Part shown: positions 16,968 through 26,501 of the stretch, piece after piece
How positions within the stretch are numbered: the stretch's first letter is position 1
Layout of the letters: every line of letters starts with the position of its first letter
From: Helicobacter sp. MIT 05-5294
GTDB lineage: Bacteria > Campylobacterota > Campylobacteria > Campylobacterales > Helicobacteraceae
Assembly (NCBI RefSeq): GCF_000765675.1
Contig: NZ_JRPA02000001.1
Location: forward strand, 124,001 to 188,000
DNA length: 64,000 bases
Direction: 5' to 3'
Notes under the pieces: model-generated
What the model saw: the letters and a program-made list of their open reading frames with translations, nothing else
What the model was told of the DNA's origin: nothing
The model's database searches: none
Program-made: the position numbers and the translations under genes

Positions 16968-18318
16968 ATATTCCCGATATTTCAATTATTGTTTTATTGC
17001 GATTTTTGTTTTATTGTTTGTGATTGAACTTTTGGATATTCATATTCTTTTGGAGTTTTTTGTTTTTGCGTTAGGGATTTTTGCCTGCACAATGACTTTG
17101 ATTGCGGGGAATAGGCGCGATATGTATATCAAAGAAATTACACATTGCGTCAAGCAACTCTCTACAGGAAACTTAGAAGCTAGAATCACAAACATTCAAG
17201 ACAATGGGGCTTTGGGCAATCTTTCTTGGACGATTAACGATTTGGCAGATCAAGTGGAATCTTTCGTGCGTGCAAGTGCCTCGACAATCACCGCTGCAAG
17301 TGAAAAACGCTATACTAGGCAAGTCAATGCAGATAGTTTAAAGGGGAGTTTCTCGTATGTGGGTAAGCTTATCAACAAAGCCTCTGGTGCAATTCAAGAG
17401 GCGGACAAGTTGAGCGCAAAAGGATTGGTGGTCAATCAAATCTCCAAACAAAGCTCCATAAGTCTTAAAAAAGATTTAAATTCTATTTCTACTAACTTAA
17501 ATGCGGTGATTCAGACAATGGACGAAACTTCTAAAGAAACTAGGTTAATCTCCGAATCCTCCAACAATGGAATGCAAAGTGTGCAGGTGATTACAAACAA
17601 CTTCTCCAGCCTCTCTGCAATGATGGCGCAAACCTCGCAGTCTTTTGAAGTATTTTCAAAGCGCATCAAAGAGATTGATTCCTTTGTGCTTTTGATTAAA
17701 GAGATTACAGATCAAACGAATCTTCTCGCCCTTAATGCTGCGATTGAAGCGGCAAGAGCAGGAGAACATGGTAGAGGATTTGCTGTGGTTGCCGATGAAG
17801 TGCGCAAACTCGCAGAACGCGCGACAAAAACCGCGTCAGAAATTTCTTCAACCACGCAAGTGATTAATCAAGAAATGAATGAGATTTCAAACTATGTCAA
17901 GGAAATTGACGCAATTACTAATAATTCTAATGATTTGATGATTTCTTTTAATGAAACTTTTGGGCAAATGGATAAACAAGCTTCGTTTTTGTTGGAATCT
18001 ATTTTGCACACCAACAAGCGGTCTTACATTACTTTGCTTGAATTGGATTGTATTTTGAAAAAGTTCGCTTCTTACTCTGCGGTGATTACGAGTGAGATTC
18101 CACAAATCGTTTCGCATTGTGAGGTTGGCGAGGATTCTATGATTGACAAAAGCATTTGCCAAAGCATTTTTAGTTTTGATGAGAGCATACGCGAGTTTTT
18201 GGAATTTATCAACACGCAAGATTACACCAAGCAACAAGCGCAATTACAGGATCATTGCCGTAGCATAGAATCCAAAAGTGAGGTGATTTACCAACAACTG
18301 CATACGATGAGTGCTTAG
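16942..18318 (+). CDS. Membrane methyl-accepting chemotaxis protein (CetA-like)
   Basis: 458 residues. Two adjacent membrane helices (about residues 12-52) with almost no periplasmic loop, then a HAMP-like region ([13 protein letters not shown] to about 110). The signalling hairpin tip [41 protein letters not shown] lies near residues 254-294. No sensor domain of its own, so it likely takes input from the overlapping PAS protein upstream, as CetA does. The final 120 residues contain [13 protein letters not shown] and DHCRS, a spacing faintly like a zinc-binding CZB domain but without its CxxGxW core, so I do not claim CZB. It ends the two-gene unit. Confidence 0.88.
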   Translation: MKNSYYLYRYSRYFNYCFIAIFVLLFVIELLDIHILLEFFVFALGIFACTMTLIAGNRRDMYIKEITHCVKQLSTGNLEARITNIQDNGALGNLSWTINDLADQVESFVRASASTITAASEKRYTRQVNADSLKGSFSYVGKLINKASGAIQEADKLSAKGLVVNQISKQSSISLKKDLNSISTNLNAVIQTMDETSKETRLISESSNNGMQSVQVITNNFSSLSAMMAQTSQSFEVFSKRIKEIDSFVLLIKEITDQTNLLALNAAIEAARAGEHGRGFAVVADEVRKLAERATKTASEISSTTQVINQEMNEISNYVKEIDAITNNSNDLMISFNETFGQMDKQASFLLESILHTNKRSYITLLELDCILKKFASYSAVITSEIPQIVSHCEVGEDSMIDKSICQSIFSFDESIREFLEFINTQDYTKQQAQLQDHCRSIESKSEVIYQQLHTMSA

Positions 18319-18329
18319 GCTTTCATCGT

Positions 18330-18460
18330 AGAATCCTTGTAGAATCCACTTTTGTTTAAAATTATGGATTGCTTTGCGCCTTGTAATGACAGAAATATCG
18401 GAATCGCAAAGGTTAGCAAGTTGTCCTTGCAGTCCGCGCAATGATGACAAATCCATTGCG
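18330..18460 (+). repeat. Dispersed intergenic repeat copy
   Basis: Gap between the convergent chemoreceptor and FUSC genes. Contains TAGAATCCACTTTTGTTTAAAATTATGGATTGC and TTGTAATGAC, the same words as in the other intergenic copies. Partial and shorter than the others. Confidence 0.5.
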
Positions 18461-18465
18461 CCTTT

Positions 18466-19548
18466 TTAATCTTCTCCAATCCACCGAAAGATGATTTTAC
18501 GCAAAATCTTTTCTAGCACTTGACGCAAAGCCTGCCAATGCAATACCACTCCGCCTAGAAGTCCAAACAAGCTACCAATGGTAATATCCAAGATTCGCGC
18601 TTTAATAATCAAATCTGGATTGTAATTCATAAAACTTGCTACTTCCGCTAAATAGGTTGAATAGGGCGTCAAAAATATCATTGCTAAAGCATAATTCCTA
18701 ACAACAGTTAATTCTGCAAAAAACATTAATAACATCATCAAGAGCGCAAATTGAATCGGGCTAAAACTAAAATGTAATAAAAAGTAAGAAAAGCTCACGC
18801 CCAAAATCGTGCCTAAGATTCTTTGGATTTGTTTGATCCAAATTTGCTTAAAAGTAACAGCTGTTAAGATTGCCGCACAACTCACGCCAACCCAATAGCC
18901 TCTCTCTAGCTCCAAAAAGCTTTGTAAAACCATAGAAGCACTCACAAAAAATGCAATAATAATGGGGTCAATAATAATCACGCCAAAGCCAAATTCTCCA
19001 ATCTTTGGAATCGGTTTTGGTGGGTGTTTGAAAAGATAAATTACACTTAATGAATAAAGCAAAACCATAACATTTGCAATCATTGTGCCGAGCGCGACAA
19101 GCCCGATTGCAAAGGGATAGTCTTTGACTTCAAAAGGAATGTAAGTCCCTAAAATCATCGCAAAAGTGAAGAAAAAGAATCCCGGTGCGCCGATGTTAAA
19201 ATACCGCACAATTTGTGCGCTAATCATGGTAACAAAAAAGACAATTAGAGGAATTAACATAGGATAAGTTTGCCCTACAAGCCCGAGTGTAAAGGACGCA
19301 GTGATTCCAAAAGCGCACGCCATACAAAGAATCATTTTGTGATAAATTGGCGTGTTGGGGACATAAAGAAAAATATTTGTGCCAATAATCGCGACAAGCC
19401 CTAAATCTGGGCGATTAAAAAAAGCCGCGATAAAAAGCACAATTGCCACACTAAGCCCAGCAAAAAAGGGCATTTGCCAAAGTCTATCACTCGGATTCCA
19501 AGTAAAGATAAGTTGAATCGTTTCTTGTATTTTTGTTGAAAAATTCAT
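18466..19548 (-). CDS. FUSC-family inner membrane protein
   Basis: 360 residues with about ten hydrophobic helices in two groups of five separated by a short cytoplasmic stretch (PPKPIPKIGEFG). GYWVGVSCAAILTAVTFKQIWIKQIQRILGTILG is the characteristic FUSC core (conserved R-x-x-G-T-x-x-G after a hydrophobic helix). The family includes aromatic-acid and fusaric acid exporters such as AaeB. No adaptor or outer-membrane partner is next to it, so the substrate is unknown. ATG 19548 follows AAGGAGT. Confidence 0.8.
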   Translation of the reverse strand: MNFSTKIQETIQLIFTWNPSDRLWQMPFFAGLSVAIVLFIAAFFNRPDLGLVAIIGTNIFLYVPNTPIYHKMILCMACAFGITASFTLGLVGQTYPMLIPLIVFFVTMISAQIVRYFNIGAPGFFFFTFAMILGTYIPFEVKDYPFAIGLVALGTMIANVMVLLYSLSVIYLFKHPPKPIPKIGEFGFGVIIIDPIIIAFFVSASMVLQSFLELERGYWVGVSCAAILTAVTFKQIWIKQIQRILGTILGVSFSYFLLHFSFSPIQFALLMMLLMFFAELTVVRNYALAMIFLTPYSTYLAEVASFMNYNPDLIIKARILDITIGSLFGLLGGVVLHWQALRQVLEKILRKIIFRWIGED

Positions 19549-19623
19549 GGGGACTCCTTAGAGCGGATTGGCAAAATTATCAAAATTATAGCATTAAATT
19601 ATCGTTGCGATTCCTAAAAGTGT

Positions 19624-19629
19624 TATAAT
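19624..19629 (+). promoter_or_regulatory. -10 box for tpiA-fabI-fliQ-murB
   Basis: TATAAT overlapping the ATG of a longer in-frame start (19628). The promoter position shows that tpiA must begin at the later ATG 19655. Confidence 0.5.
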
Positions 19630-19654
19630 GCCAAAAACTAAAAGGCTATCCATA

Positions 19655-20371
19655 ATGAAAATCATTGCAAGTAATTTCAAAACCAATCACACGAGAAAAA
19701 GCACTTCTGCGTTCTGCGAAGAGCTAGAGCGATTTATCACGCAAAAACAAGCCAAAAGTCAGCCATTTGCGCATCAAATTACCCTTTTTCCTCCACAAAG
19801 TGCGCTTTTGGAAAATCGCTTTGATTCCTTTACAATCGGGGCACAAAACGCCTATCCTACGAAAAATGGTTCTTATACAGGCGAAATTGGCTTAGAGCAA
19901 TTAGTAGAATTTGGAATCCAAACGCTTTTAATTGGGCATAGTGAGAGGCGCGAGATTCTCAAAGAATCTCAAAGCTTCTGCGCGGAAAAATTTGAATTTT
20001 TCAAACAGCTTGGATTCCACATTTATTATTGCATTGGAGAATCCCAAGCTACCAAGCAACAAGGCTTAAATGCAACTTTGGAGTTTTTAGAATCGCAATT
20101 TTGTGGGATTGATTTGGCATACCCAAATCTCATTGTCGCCTATGAGCCGATTTGGGCGATTGGTAGCGGGGTGAGTGCGAGTTTGGAGGAAATCGCGCAA
20201 ATCCACATGCACTTAAAGAAAAAATTGGGTAAAATTCCGCTTTTGTATGGCGGAAGTGTGAAGCCCCAAAATGTGCGTGAGATTCTCTCTATTAGCGGCG
20301 TAGATGGTGTGCTAGTTGGGAGTGCTAGTTGGGAGATTTCAAGTTTTTGTCAGATTTTAGAAAATTCTTAA
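19655..20371 (+). CDS. tpiA: Triosephosphate isomerase
   Basis: Interconverts dihydroxyacetone phosphate and glyceraldehyde 3-phosphate. 238 residues, shorter than the usual 250. Catalytic residues visible: SNFKTN (Asn/Lys), GHSERR (His), AYEPIWAIGSG (Glu) and the phosphate loop YGGSVKPQN. Start chosen at ATG 19655 because the earlier ATG lies in the TATAAT box. Head of an apparent operon with fabI, fliQ and murB; gaps are 12, 23 and 0 bp. Confidence 0.95.
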   Translation: MKIIASNFKTNHTRKSTSAFCEELERFITQKQAKSQPFAHQITLFPPQSALLENRFDSFTIGAQNAYPTKNGSYTGEIGLEQLVEFGIQTLLIGHSERREILKESQSFCAEKFEFFKQLGFHIYYCIGESQATKQQGLNATLEFLESQFCGIDLAYPNLIVAYEPIWAIGSGVSASLEEIAQIHMHLKKKLGKIPLLYGGSVKPQNVREILSISGVDGVLVGSASWEISSFCQILENS

Positions 20372-21205
<834 letters not shown>

Positions 21206-21228
21206 TCCAAAATCTTAAGGAGAAGGCT

Positions 21229-21495
21229 TTGGAATCGCAATTAATGGGTTTGGCGATTGAAACCTATAAAATCACTCTAACTTTGTCGCTTCCTATGCTG
21301 TTGGTCGGGCTTGTGGTCGGGCTTATGATTAGTATTTTTCAAGCGACAACGCAAATTAACGAGATGACGCTAACTTTCGTCCCAAAGATTCTTGCCGTCA
21401 TTGTCGTGATTATCTTTACAATGCCTTGGATGTTGAATATGTTGATGGATTTTACAACAAGAATCTTCAATATGATGCCAAGCTTTCTTTTCTAA
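21229..21495 (+). CDS. fliQ: Flagellar export apparatus protein FliQ
   Basis: 88 residues, two membrane helices, small component of the flagellar type III export gate with FliP and FliR. The family pattern (LPMLLVGLVVGLMISIFQATTQINEMTLTFVPK) is intact. TTG start at 21229 with AAGGAGAAGG upstream. The stop is directly followed by murB, the order known in H. pylori. Confidence 0.95.
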   Translation: MESQLMGLAIETYKITLTLSLPMLLVGLVVGLMISIFQATTQINEMTLTFVPKILAVIVVIIFTMPWMLNMLMDFTTRIFNMMPSFLF

Positions 21496-22314
21496 ATGCT
21501 TCAGAAACTCGTAGATTTTTCGAAGCTTTCTAGTGTGCGAATTGGAGCGGAAGTGCCGCTAAACTACATAGAATCTCCGCTAGATTATGAGGAGTTGCGC
21601 CAACAAACTACGCCCCAAATCATAGGCAAAGCCAACAATCTTTTAGTAAGCCCACAAGCGCAGAATCTCTGTGCGCTTGGCAAGGTATTTGATTATATCA
21701 AAGATTTGGGGGATTGCTTAGAAGTCGGAGCGGCAACGCCAAGCGGGAAGCTGTTTTCTTATGCAAAAAGGCATAATTTAAGCGGTTTTGAGATTCTTGC
21801 TGGATTGCCCGGAAGTTTGGGTGGAATCATCAAAATGAATGCTGGGCTTAAGGAATATGAAATTAAAAGTGTATTGCTTGGAATCTTGCAGTTAGATTCT
21901 GAATCTAGGCTTGATTTTAGGGCAGTTGAGAGTTTGGAATTAGGCTATCGTAGCAGTGGGATTTCTGGAATGATTTTTGCGGGAATTTTCAAAAAACAAG
22001 TGGGTTTTAGGCGAGGGCTTGTGGAATCCTTTGTGAAAATGCGTCAAAATCAGCCAAAAGAACCTAGTTTCGGGAGTTGTTTTAAGAATCCCAAAGGAGA
22101 TTTTGCCGGAAGATTGATTGAGCAAGTAGGGTTAAAGGGGGCGAAATTTGGCAAAAATAAAAGCCTGTGCTTTAGCCCAAAACACGCGAATTTCCTTGTC
22201 AATCTTGGAGATTCTAGCTTTGAAGAGGCTTTGGAGTTGATTGCCTTAGCGGAGGAAAAAGTGCAGCAAGAGTGCGGAATTGCGCTTGAGAGAGAAGTGC
22301 AGATTGTGTATTAG
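21496..22314 (+). CDS. murB: UDP-N-acetylenolpyruvoylglucosamine reductase MurB
   Basis: NADPH-dependent second step of UDP-MurNAc synthesis. 272 residues, type II MurB (short form, lacking the extra C-terminal loop). FAD-binding motif IIGKANNLLV, GFEILAGLPGSLGGIIKMNAG, the YRSSG turn, and the catalytic serine region PSFGSCFKNP are present, then LVNLGDSS near the end. Starts at ATG 21496 immediately after the fliQ stop codon. Confidence 0.95.
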   Translation: MLQKLVDFSKLSSVRIGAEVPLNYIESPLDYEELRQQTTPQIIGKANNLLVSPQAQNLCALGKVFDYIKDLGDCLEVGAATPSGKLFSYAKRHNLSGFEILAGLPGSLGGIIKMNAGLKEYEIKSVLLGILQLDSESRLDFRAVESLELGYRSSGISGMIFAGIFKKQVGFRRGLVESFVKMRQNQPKEPSFGSCFKNPKGDFAGRLIEQVGLKGAKFGKNKSLCFSPKHANFLVNLGDSSFEEALELIALAEEKVQQECGIALEREVQIVY

Positions 22315-22441
22315 GAGATTGTAGAATCTTGGCGATTTTTCTTGCAATAAGGATTTGGCTACGATGACGCAATGCCCTTTGTAGAATCTTTGCAGGGACG
22401 CGGTGGGGATTCTATATTTTGTGCTGTGTGGTGCATTTTGG

Positions 22442-22447
22442 TATAAT
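22442..22447 (+). promoter_or_regulatory. -10 box for the flavin-binding gene
   Basis: TATAAT after TTTTGG, 45 bases before the downstream ATG, which has AGGAGG upstream. The rest of the 177-bp gap carries a few repeat words but no gene. Confidence 0.55.
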
Positions 22448-22491
22448 GTGCAGTTTTGAAACCTTGAAACCTTTAAGTTTTAGGAGGATTA

Positions 22492-23088
22492 ATGCGGCGC
22501 AGTGATTTTGATTGCAAGGATTTGGGAATCATTGCAGAGTTTTTAAACAAAATTGAATTTGGCACCCTTGTGATTGCAGATAGCATTCCTTATGCGATTC
22601 CACTTAGCTTTTGTTATGAGGATTCCAAGATTTATTTGCATGGCGCAAAAGCAGGGCGCAAACACGCACTACTTAAAGAAAATCCCAAAGTCTCCTTTAG
22701 TTGTGCCAAGCCTTATGCTTATATCCCTTCAAGCTTTCTAAATCACACAATGATTCCGACGCAATTTTTCTTTTCTGTGTTTTTGGAGGGGCAGTTTTTT
22801 GTCGTGGAGGATTTGGAGGAAAAAAGGCATATTTTAACGCGTCTTGTGCAAAAATACGAACCAGACAATACACAAATGGATATGCAAAGAGGGCAGTTTG
22901 TAGGCAAAGAGCGGGGGACTTTTGTAGCCAAGATTCTCATTTCGCATTTAAGTGCCAAAGCGAAATTTGGGCAGAATCTGAAAAAAGAGGATTTTGAGCA
23001 AATCTTGCAGGATTTAGAGAATCGCAATGGCAAAATGGACACAGAGACAATCAAGATGATGAGAAGCTTCTCGCTAAAATATCAATAA
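22492..23088 (+). CDS. Pyridoxamine 5'-phosphate oxidase-family FMN-binding protein
   Basis: 198 residues. N-terminal split-barrel: LNKIEFGTLVIADSIPYAIPLSFCYEDSKIYLHGAKAGRKHALLKENPKVSF is the NimA/PNPOx-like pattern (short beta strand, PYAxPxxF, hydrophobic strand, HGAxxGxK). The second half (GKERGTFVAKILISHLSAKAKFGQN) ends in a helical tail. These proteins bind FMN or heme and act in redox or detoxification, but the substrate cannot be told. Single gene with its own promoter. Confidence 0.78.
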   Translation: MRRSDFDCKDLGIIAEFLNKIEFGTLVIADSIPYAIPLSFCYEDSKIYLHGAKAGRKHALLKENPKVSFSCAKPYAYIPSSFLNHTMIPTQFFFSVFLEGQFFVVEDLEEKRHILTRLVQKYEPDNTQMDMQRGQFVGKERGTFVAKILISHLSAKAKFGQNLKKEDFEQILQDLENRNGKMDTETIKMMRSFSLKYQ

Positions 23089-23154
23089 ATATTAGGAATT
23101 ATGCTTTAAGGTTTAAGTTGTAAATGTGGAATCCTATAATTGCCCACAGGAAGA

Positions 23155-23300
23155 ATACAATTGCGTCATTGTGGGAGTTTTATAGACATTCACAGCGATT
23201 TATGATTGCTTAAAGCAAGGATTATAGCGGAATCGCAAAGGGATTTTAAGCAAAGATTGGATTGCTTTGGCTTCGCGCTCACAATATGCGGGATTAAGCG
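23155..23300 (+). repeat. Dispersed intergenic repeat copy
   Basis: Between convergent genes. Holds GCGTCATTGTGGG, GATTATAGCGGAATCGC, AAAGATTGGATTGCTTTGGC and TCACAATATG. Heavily degenerated copy of the family seen at 29.3 and 56.7 kb. No ORF. Confidence 0.45.
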
Positions 23301-23311
23301 CATAAATGAGA

Positions 23312-24421
23312 CTAAGGGTTTAATAGCTTTTGATAGATGGACAAAATCTTCTCACCCATTATTTTAAGGGAGAAATTCTCCACGATAAATTCGCGGTTAG
23401 GTTTGATGAAATCCCTCTCGCAGATAAGCGATTCTAAGGCTTTAGTAAATTCCTCTTTACTAGGATTTGGCGTGAGGATAAAGTTTGACTTCCCTTGCGA
23501 AATACAATGTAAATCTGCAATAGAGCCAATATCTGCGGCGATGCTTGGAATCTCCATTGATAAGGCTTGTATAAGGGCTTGTGGGACGCCCTCGTTTTTA
23601 TCACTTGTGAGCATAAAAGAATCCAAAGTGCTTAAAAATTCTGCTGGTTGCTTGACAAACCCAACTAGGCGCACAACCTCCCTGCCTATTTCTTGATTAG
23701 TTTTGTTGGTAAGATTTTCTAAAGAGGCTTGCATATCGCCATTTCCTGCGATGACAAAAAACAGATTTTCGTGCTTTTGGCAAATTGTTTTTGCAACTTC
23801 AATAAAAATATCCTGCCTTTTAAATCCTCTTAAAATGCCTAAATTACCTACAATAAACGCATTTTGTGGGATTTTATATTTTTCTCGCATTTCGTGCTTA
23901 TTATATTTGCTTGGATTAAAGATTTCTGTGTCAATTCCTGTGGGTATGGATTGGATTCTAGCGGGTTTAATGCGATTGTCTTGTATCATAGCTTCGCGCA
24001 CACTCTCACCTGTGGTGATGATAAAATCTGCTAAAGAATTGATAAAGTTGAATCTTGAGGGGTGGATTTTGTTGGATAAATGGCGTGTGCGGATAAATTT
24101 CGCGCCACTTCCTAGGCTTGCAAACCCGCCACACCAAGTATCAACGCCACTATGTGTGTTGATAATATCAAAGGAATCCCGTTTTAGGATTTTATGGAGA
24201 TTCCAAATTGTATGCAAATCTGTCTTGCGCTTAAAAGGCAAAATATAGGTATCAAACCCCATTTCACGGGCTTTAGGCAAGATTCTATTATTTTCCTTTG
24301 TAGCAAGGGCGAGGTGAATCCCTAGTTTGCGCATTTCTTCCATTTCATTAAGAATCCGAATCTCTTGTCCTCCAAAACCACCCGACCATTCTGTGTGTAA
24401 AACGCGTATTTTTTGGCTCAT
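23312..24421 (-). CDS. Glycosyltransferase family 4 protein
   Basis: 369 residues, GT-B fold. N-terminal half starts HTEWSGGFGGQEIRILNEM (the glycine-rich acceptor loop); C-terminal half has IVGNLGILRGFKRQDIFIEVAK, VIAGNGDM and the EGVPQALIQALSMEIPSIA region, with the E-x7-E-like motif that binds the nucleotide sugar. Likely adds a sugar to lipooligosaccharide or another surface glycan; donor and acceptor unknown. Its ATG overlaps the purN stop (ATGA). In a transcription unit with purN and the DHH gene, which have no evident glycan role. Confidence 0.88.
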   Translation of the reverse strand: MSQKIRVLHTEWSGGFGGQEIRILNEMEEMRKLGIHLALATKENNRILPKAREMGFDTYILPFKRKTDLHTIWNLHKILKRDSFDIINTHSGVDTWCGGFASLGSGAKFIRTRHLSNKIHPSRFNFINSLADFIITTGESVREAMIQDNRIKPARIQSIPTGIDTEIFNPSKYNKHEMREKYKIPQNAFIVGNLGILRGFKRQDIFIEVAKTICQKHENLFFVIAGNGDMQASLENLTNKTNQEIGREVVRLVGFVKQPAEFLSTLDSFMLTSDKNEGVPQALIQALSMEIPSIAADIGSIADLHCISQGKSNFILTPNPSKEEFTKALESLICERDFIKPNREFIVENFSLKIMGEKILSIYQKLLNP

Positions 24422-25182
24422 TTTATTCCTTGATTTAGTGCTTCTAACACCGCTAAGGGATATAATTGGTGTTCTAGTTGATGAATGCGGCTTTCATAGG
24501 ATTCTAAACTCTCATTCGCGTTTTTTGCCAAAACGCCTTGTGCGATGATTTCCCCGCTATCTAGTTCTTCGCTTACATAATGCACACTCACGCCGCCTAA
24601 GCGCATTGGGGAAGCATACGATTCTGCGATTCCGTGTGCGCCTTTGAATAAGGGCAAAAGAGAGGGGTGGATATTGATTGCGTGAATGTTTTGTGTGAAA
24701 AGAGGCGTGAGGATTCTCATAAATCCTGCCAACACACACAAATCTAATTGCAATGCCTGTAATGTCGCGACCACTTCTTTATCAAAGTCTTCCCGCGCTT
24801 TCCCCGCGCTTTCTATGACTTTAGTTGCTACGCCTAGAGATTCCGCGCGTTTTAGCCCATACGCATTAGCTTTGTTGCTTAAAGCCAACACAACTTCCAC
24901 TTTAAAAGGCGCATTTTCTTGCATTGTGGAATCCCGTGATTGCGCACTTTTTAGATTTTTGGATTCTAGCTTTGTGTATTTAGAATCTGTCAATGCGTTA
25001 GGTTCTAGCAATGTAAATGAATGCGCAATGCCACCAATCAAGAATCCCTCATTTTTCATATTACTTTGTGAATCTCTCTCTAGCTTTTTGCTTATAAAAC
25101 ATTTTTGGTGCAACGCCCTAATTAATGCCTCTAAATTACTCCCATTCCCGCTAAAAAGAATCGCAATTCGTTTGGTTTGCAT
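24418..25182 (-). CDS. purN: Phosphoribosylglycinamide formyltransferase PurN, with an internal insertion
   Basis: Third step of purine synthesis using 10-formyltetrahydrofolate. 254 residues, against about 190-210 usual. The start SGNGSNLEALI, the formyl-transfer core AGFMRILTPLFTQNIHAINIHPSLLP, then the HG pair and HYVSEELDSGEIIAQG are all in place. The extra length is a serine-, lysine- and glutamate-rich segment at about residues 28-92, between the first helix and VVLALSNKANAYGL. Its DNA contains many GAATC/GATTC words. The catalytic Asn-His-Asp set is intact, so the enzyme may still work with the insertion as a surface loop. Overlaps both neighbours by a few bases. Confidence 0.9.
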   Translation of the reverse strand: MQTKRIAILFSGNGSNLEALIRALHQKCFISKKLERDSQSNMKNEGFLIGGIAHSFTLLEPNALTDSKYTKLESKNLKSAQSRDSTMQENAPFKVEVVLALSNKANAYGLKRAESLGVATKVIESAGKAREDFDKEVVATLQALQLDLCVLAGFMRILTPLFTQNIHAINIHPSLLPLFKGAHGIAESYASPMRLGGVSVHYVSEELDSGEIIAQGVLAKNANESLESYESRIHQLEHQLYPLAVLEALNQGIK

Positions 25183-25424
25183 TATTTTTGCTTACTAAAA
25201 AAATGCGGGTGGGTTGTTTTGAGCTGTTCAAGGTTTTGCAAGATTTCTTGCACACCATATTCCAAGCTTTGTTCATCTAACCCTTCAATGTAAGCGTCAA
25301 GTGCCTCTTGCATTGCGGATTCTTTGACGCCGCTTAGGATTAACGCCACGCAAAGCATATCACTAAGCTGGATTGAGAGTTCCTCTATTTCTTCTTCTAA
25401 TTCTTGGATTTTTTCTTTACTCAT
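25182..25424 (-). CDS. Small coiled-coil protein, unknown
   Basis: 80 residues, almost entirely helical. KEKIQELEEEIEELSIQLSDML at the start is a heptad coiled coil, and a second helix is acidic. No family recognised. Sits between the DHH phosphoesterase (overlap 8 bp) and purN (overlap 1 bp), with its ATG preceded by GGAGAAG, so it is almost certainly translated. No odd composition. Function unknown. Confidence 0.7.
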   Translation of the reverse strand: MSKEKIQELEEEIEELSIQLSDMLCVALILSGVKESAMQEALDAYIEGLDEQSLEYGVQEILQNLEQLKTTHPHFFSKQK

Positions 25425-26493
25425 ATTCTTCTCCTTTTAAGATAGTTTGCACACTTTCTTTGATGTCTTCATAGATAAAGCTTTCTTTAAAACCATCAAT
25501 CTTGCCTCCACTTGCGTTTGTATGCCCACCCCCATTAAAAAACTTTCGTGCTAGTTGGCTCACATCGCATTGATGATTTGCGCGCAAACTCACATTGCCA
25601 CGCGCACTAATATCCATAAAAAAGTCAAATTGTGGATTGTTTTTCAAAAACAAATTTGCCAACACCGAAATATTGCCAATGCTATAACTTAAAAACCCAC
25701 GATACTCTTCGTAAATAACACTGCATTTCTCTGATTTTTGCGCTAATAGATTGCATTGGAAATTAGAAGCAAGATTATCCAAAGTATCGCTGGTTAAACT
25801 CCCGCCTAAGAAGCATTTTTTCATTTCTAAAATCGCATTATCTAGCGCGATTTCGCCTTTGGGTTGAGAGAGGAATTTCGCAGATTCTTTAAGCAAGGCA
25901 AGTTTGTAGTTACGGTCTTCATCATCAAACATAAAGCGATTGAGTTCTTTGCATTCCACAATGAGGCGCATTGCGACTTTTCCAAATTCAAAGCCAAACC
26001 CGCCCTCTTGCCATAAATCAATGCTATTAATCATCTCCACCATAGGTTTTAGCCATTCTTGCGTAGAACCGCAAAGCCCAAAACGCGCTAAAAGGGTCTC
26101 ATATACGATTTTTGTCGCGCAGCGTTTGGTATCTAAATAATACCATTCATAGGCTTGTGCACATTCTTGTCCGCTTTTGTGATGGTCTAAGACTTCAAAA
26201 GTGATTTGGAATCCACTTAGATTAAGTTCTAGCACCGATTGTGCTAAGCTTTTACATTCATCAAGCGTGAGGTTTAAATCGCTAATGAGGATATGCGTTT
26301 TATCTTTTGTGATTCCATTTTGTTTGATTTGTCTATAAATCTGCTCCAATCGCGCCCCTACTTCTTTGCCATAATTGGCGTTATAAAAGTAAAATGACAC
26401 CGCAGATTCAAAGGCTTGAGAATAGATTTCACGACTCACCATTTGGCAGCCATAGCCATCTAAATCAATGTGGGATAAATGATAGAGTTGCAT
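25417..26493 (-). CDS. DHH-family phosphoesterase
   Basis: 358 residues. Metal-binding motifs in order: SHIDLDGYG near residue 8 (the D-x-D-G core), ISDLNLT near 70, LDHHKSG near 101 (DHH), and the C-terminal DHHA1 domain ending GGGHTNASGGKIDG near 325. The family includes c-di-AMP/nano-RNA phosphodiesterases and RecJ-like nucleases; at this size and without a large nuclease core it looks like a small-molecule or nano-RNA phosphoesterase. A DHH gene next to flhA is also known from H. pylori (HP1042, as I recall). 9 bp after flhA. Confidence 0.85.
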   Translation of the reverse strand: MQLYHLSHIDLDGYGCQMVSREIYSQAFESAVSFYFYNANYGKEVGARLEQIYRQIKQNGITKDKTHILISDLNLTLDECKSLAQSVLELNLSGFQITFEVLDHHKSGQECAQAYEWYYLDTKRCATKIVYETLLARFGLCGSTQEWLKPMVEMINSIDLWQEGGFGFEFGKVAMRLIVECKELNRFMFDDEDRNYKLALLKESAKFLSQPKGEIALDNAILEMKKCFLGGSLTSDTLDNLASNFQCNLLAQKSEKCSVIYEEYRGFLSYSIGNISVLANLFLKNNPQFDFFMDISARGNVSLRANHQCDVSQLARKFFNGGGHTNASGGKIDGFKESFIYEDIKESVQTILKGEEYE

Positions 26494-26501
26494 AAACTTC
26501 C

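Noticed and set aside
18000-18318. CZB zinc-binding domain at the end of the chemoreceptor
   Set aside because: The His and Cys positions are suggestive, but the CxxGxW core is missing.
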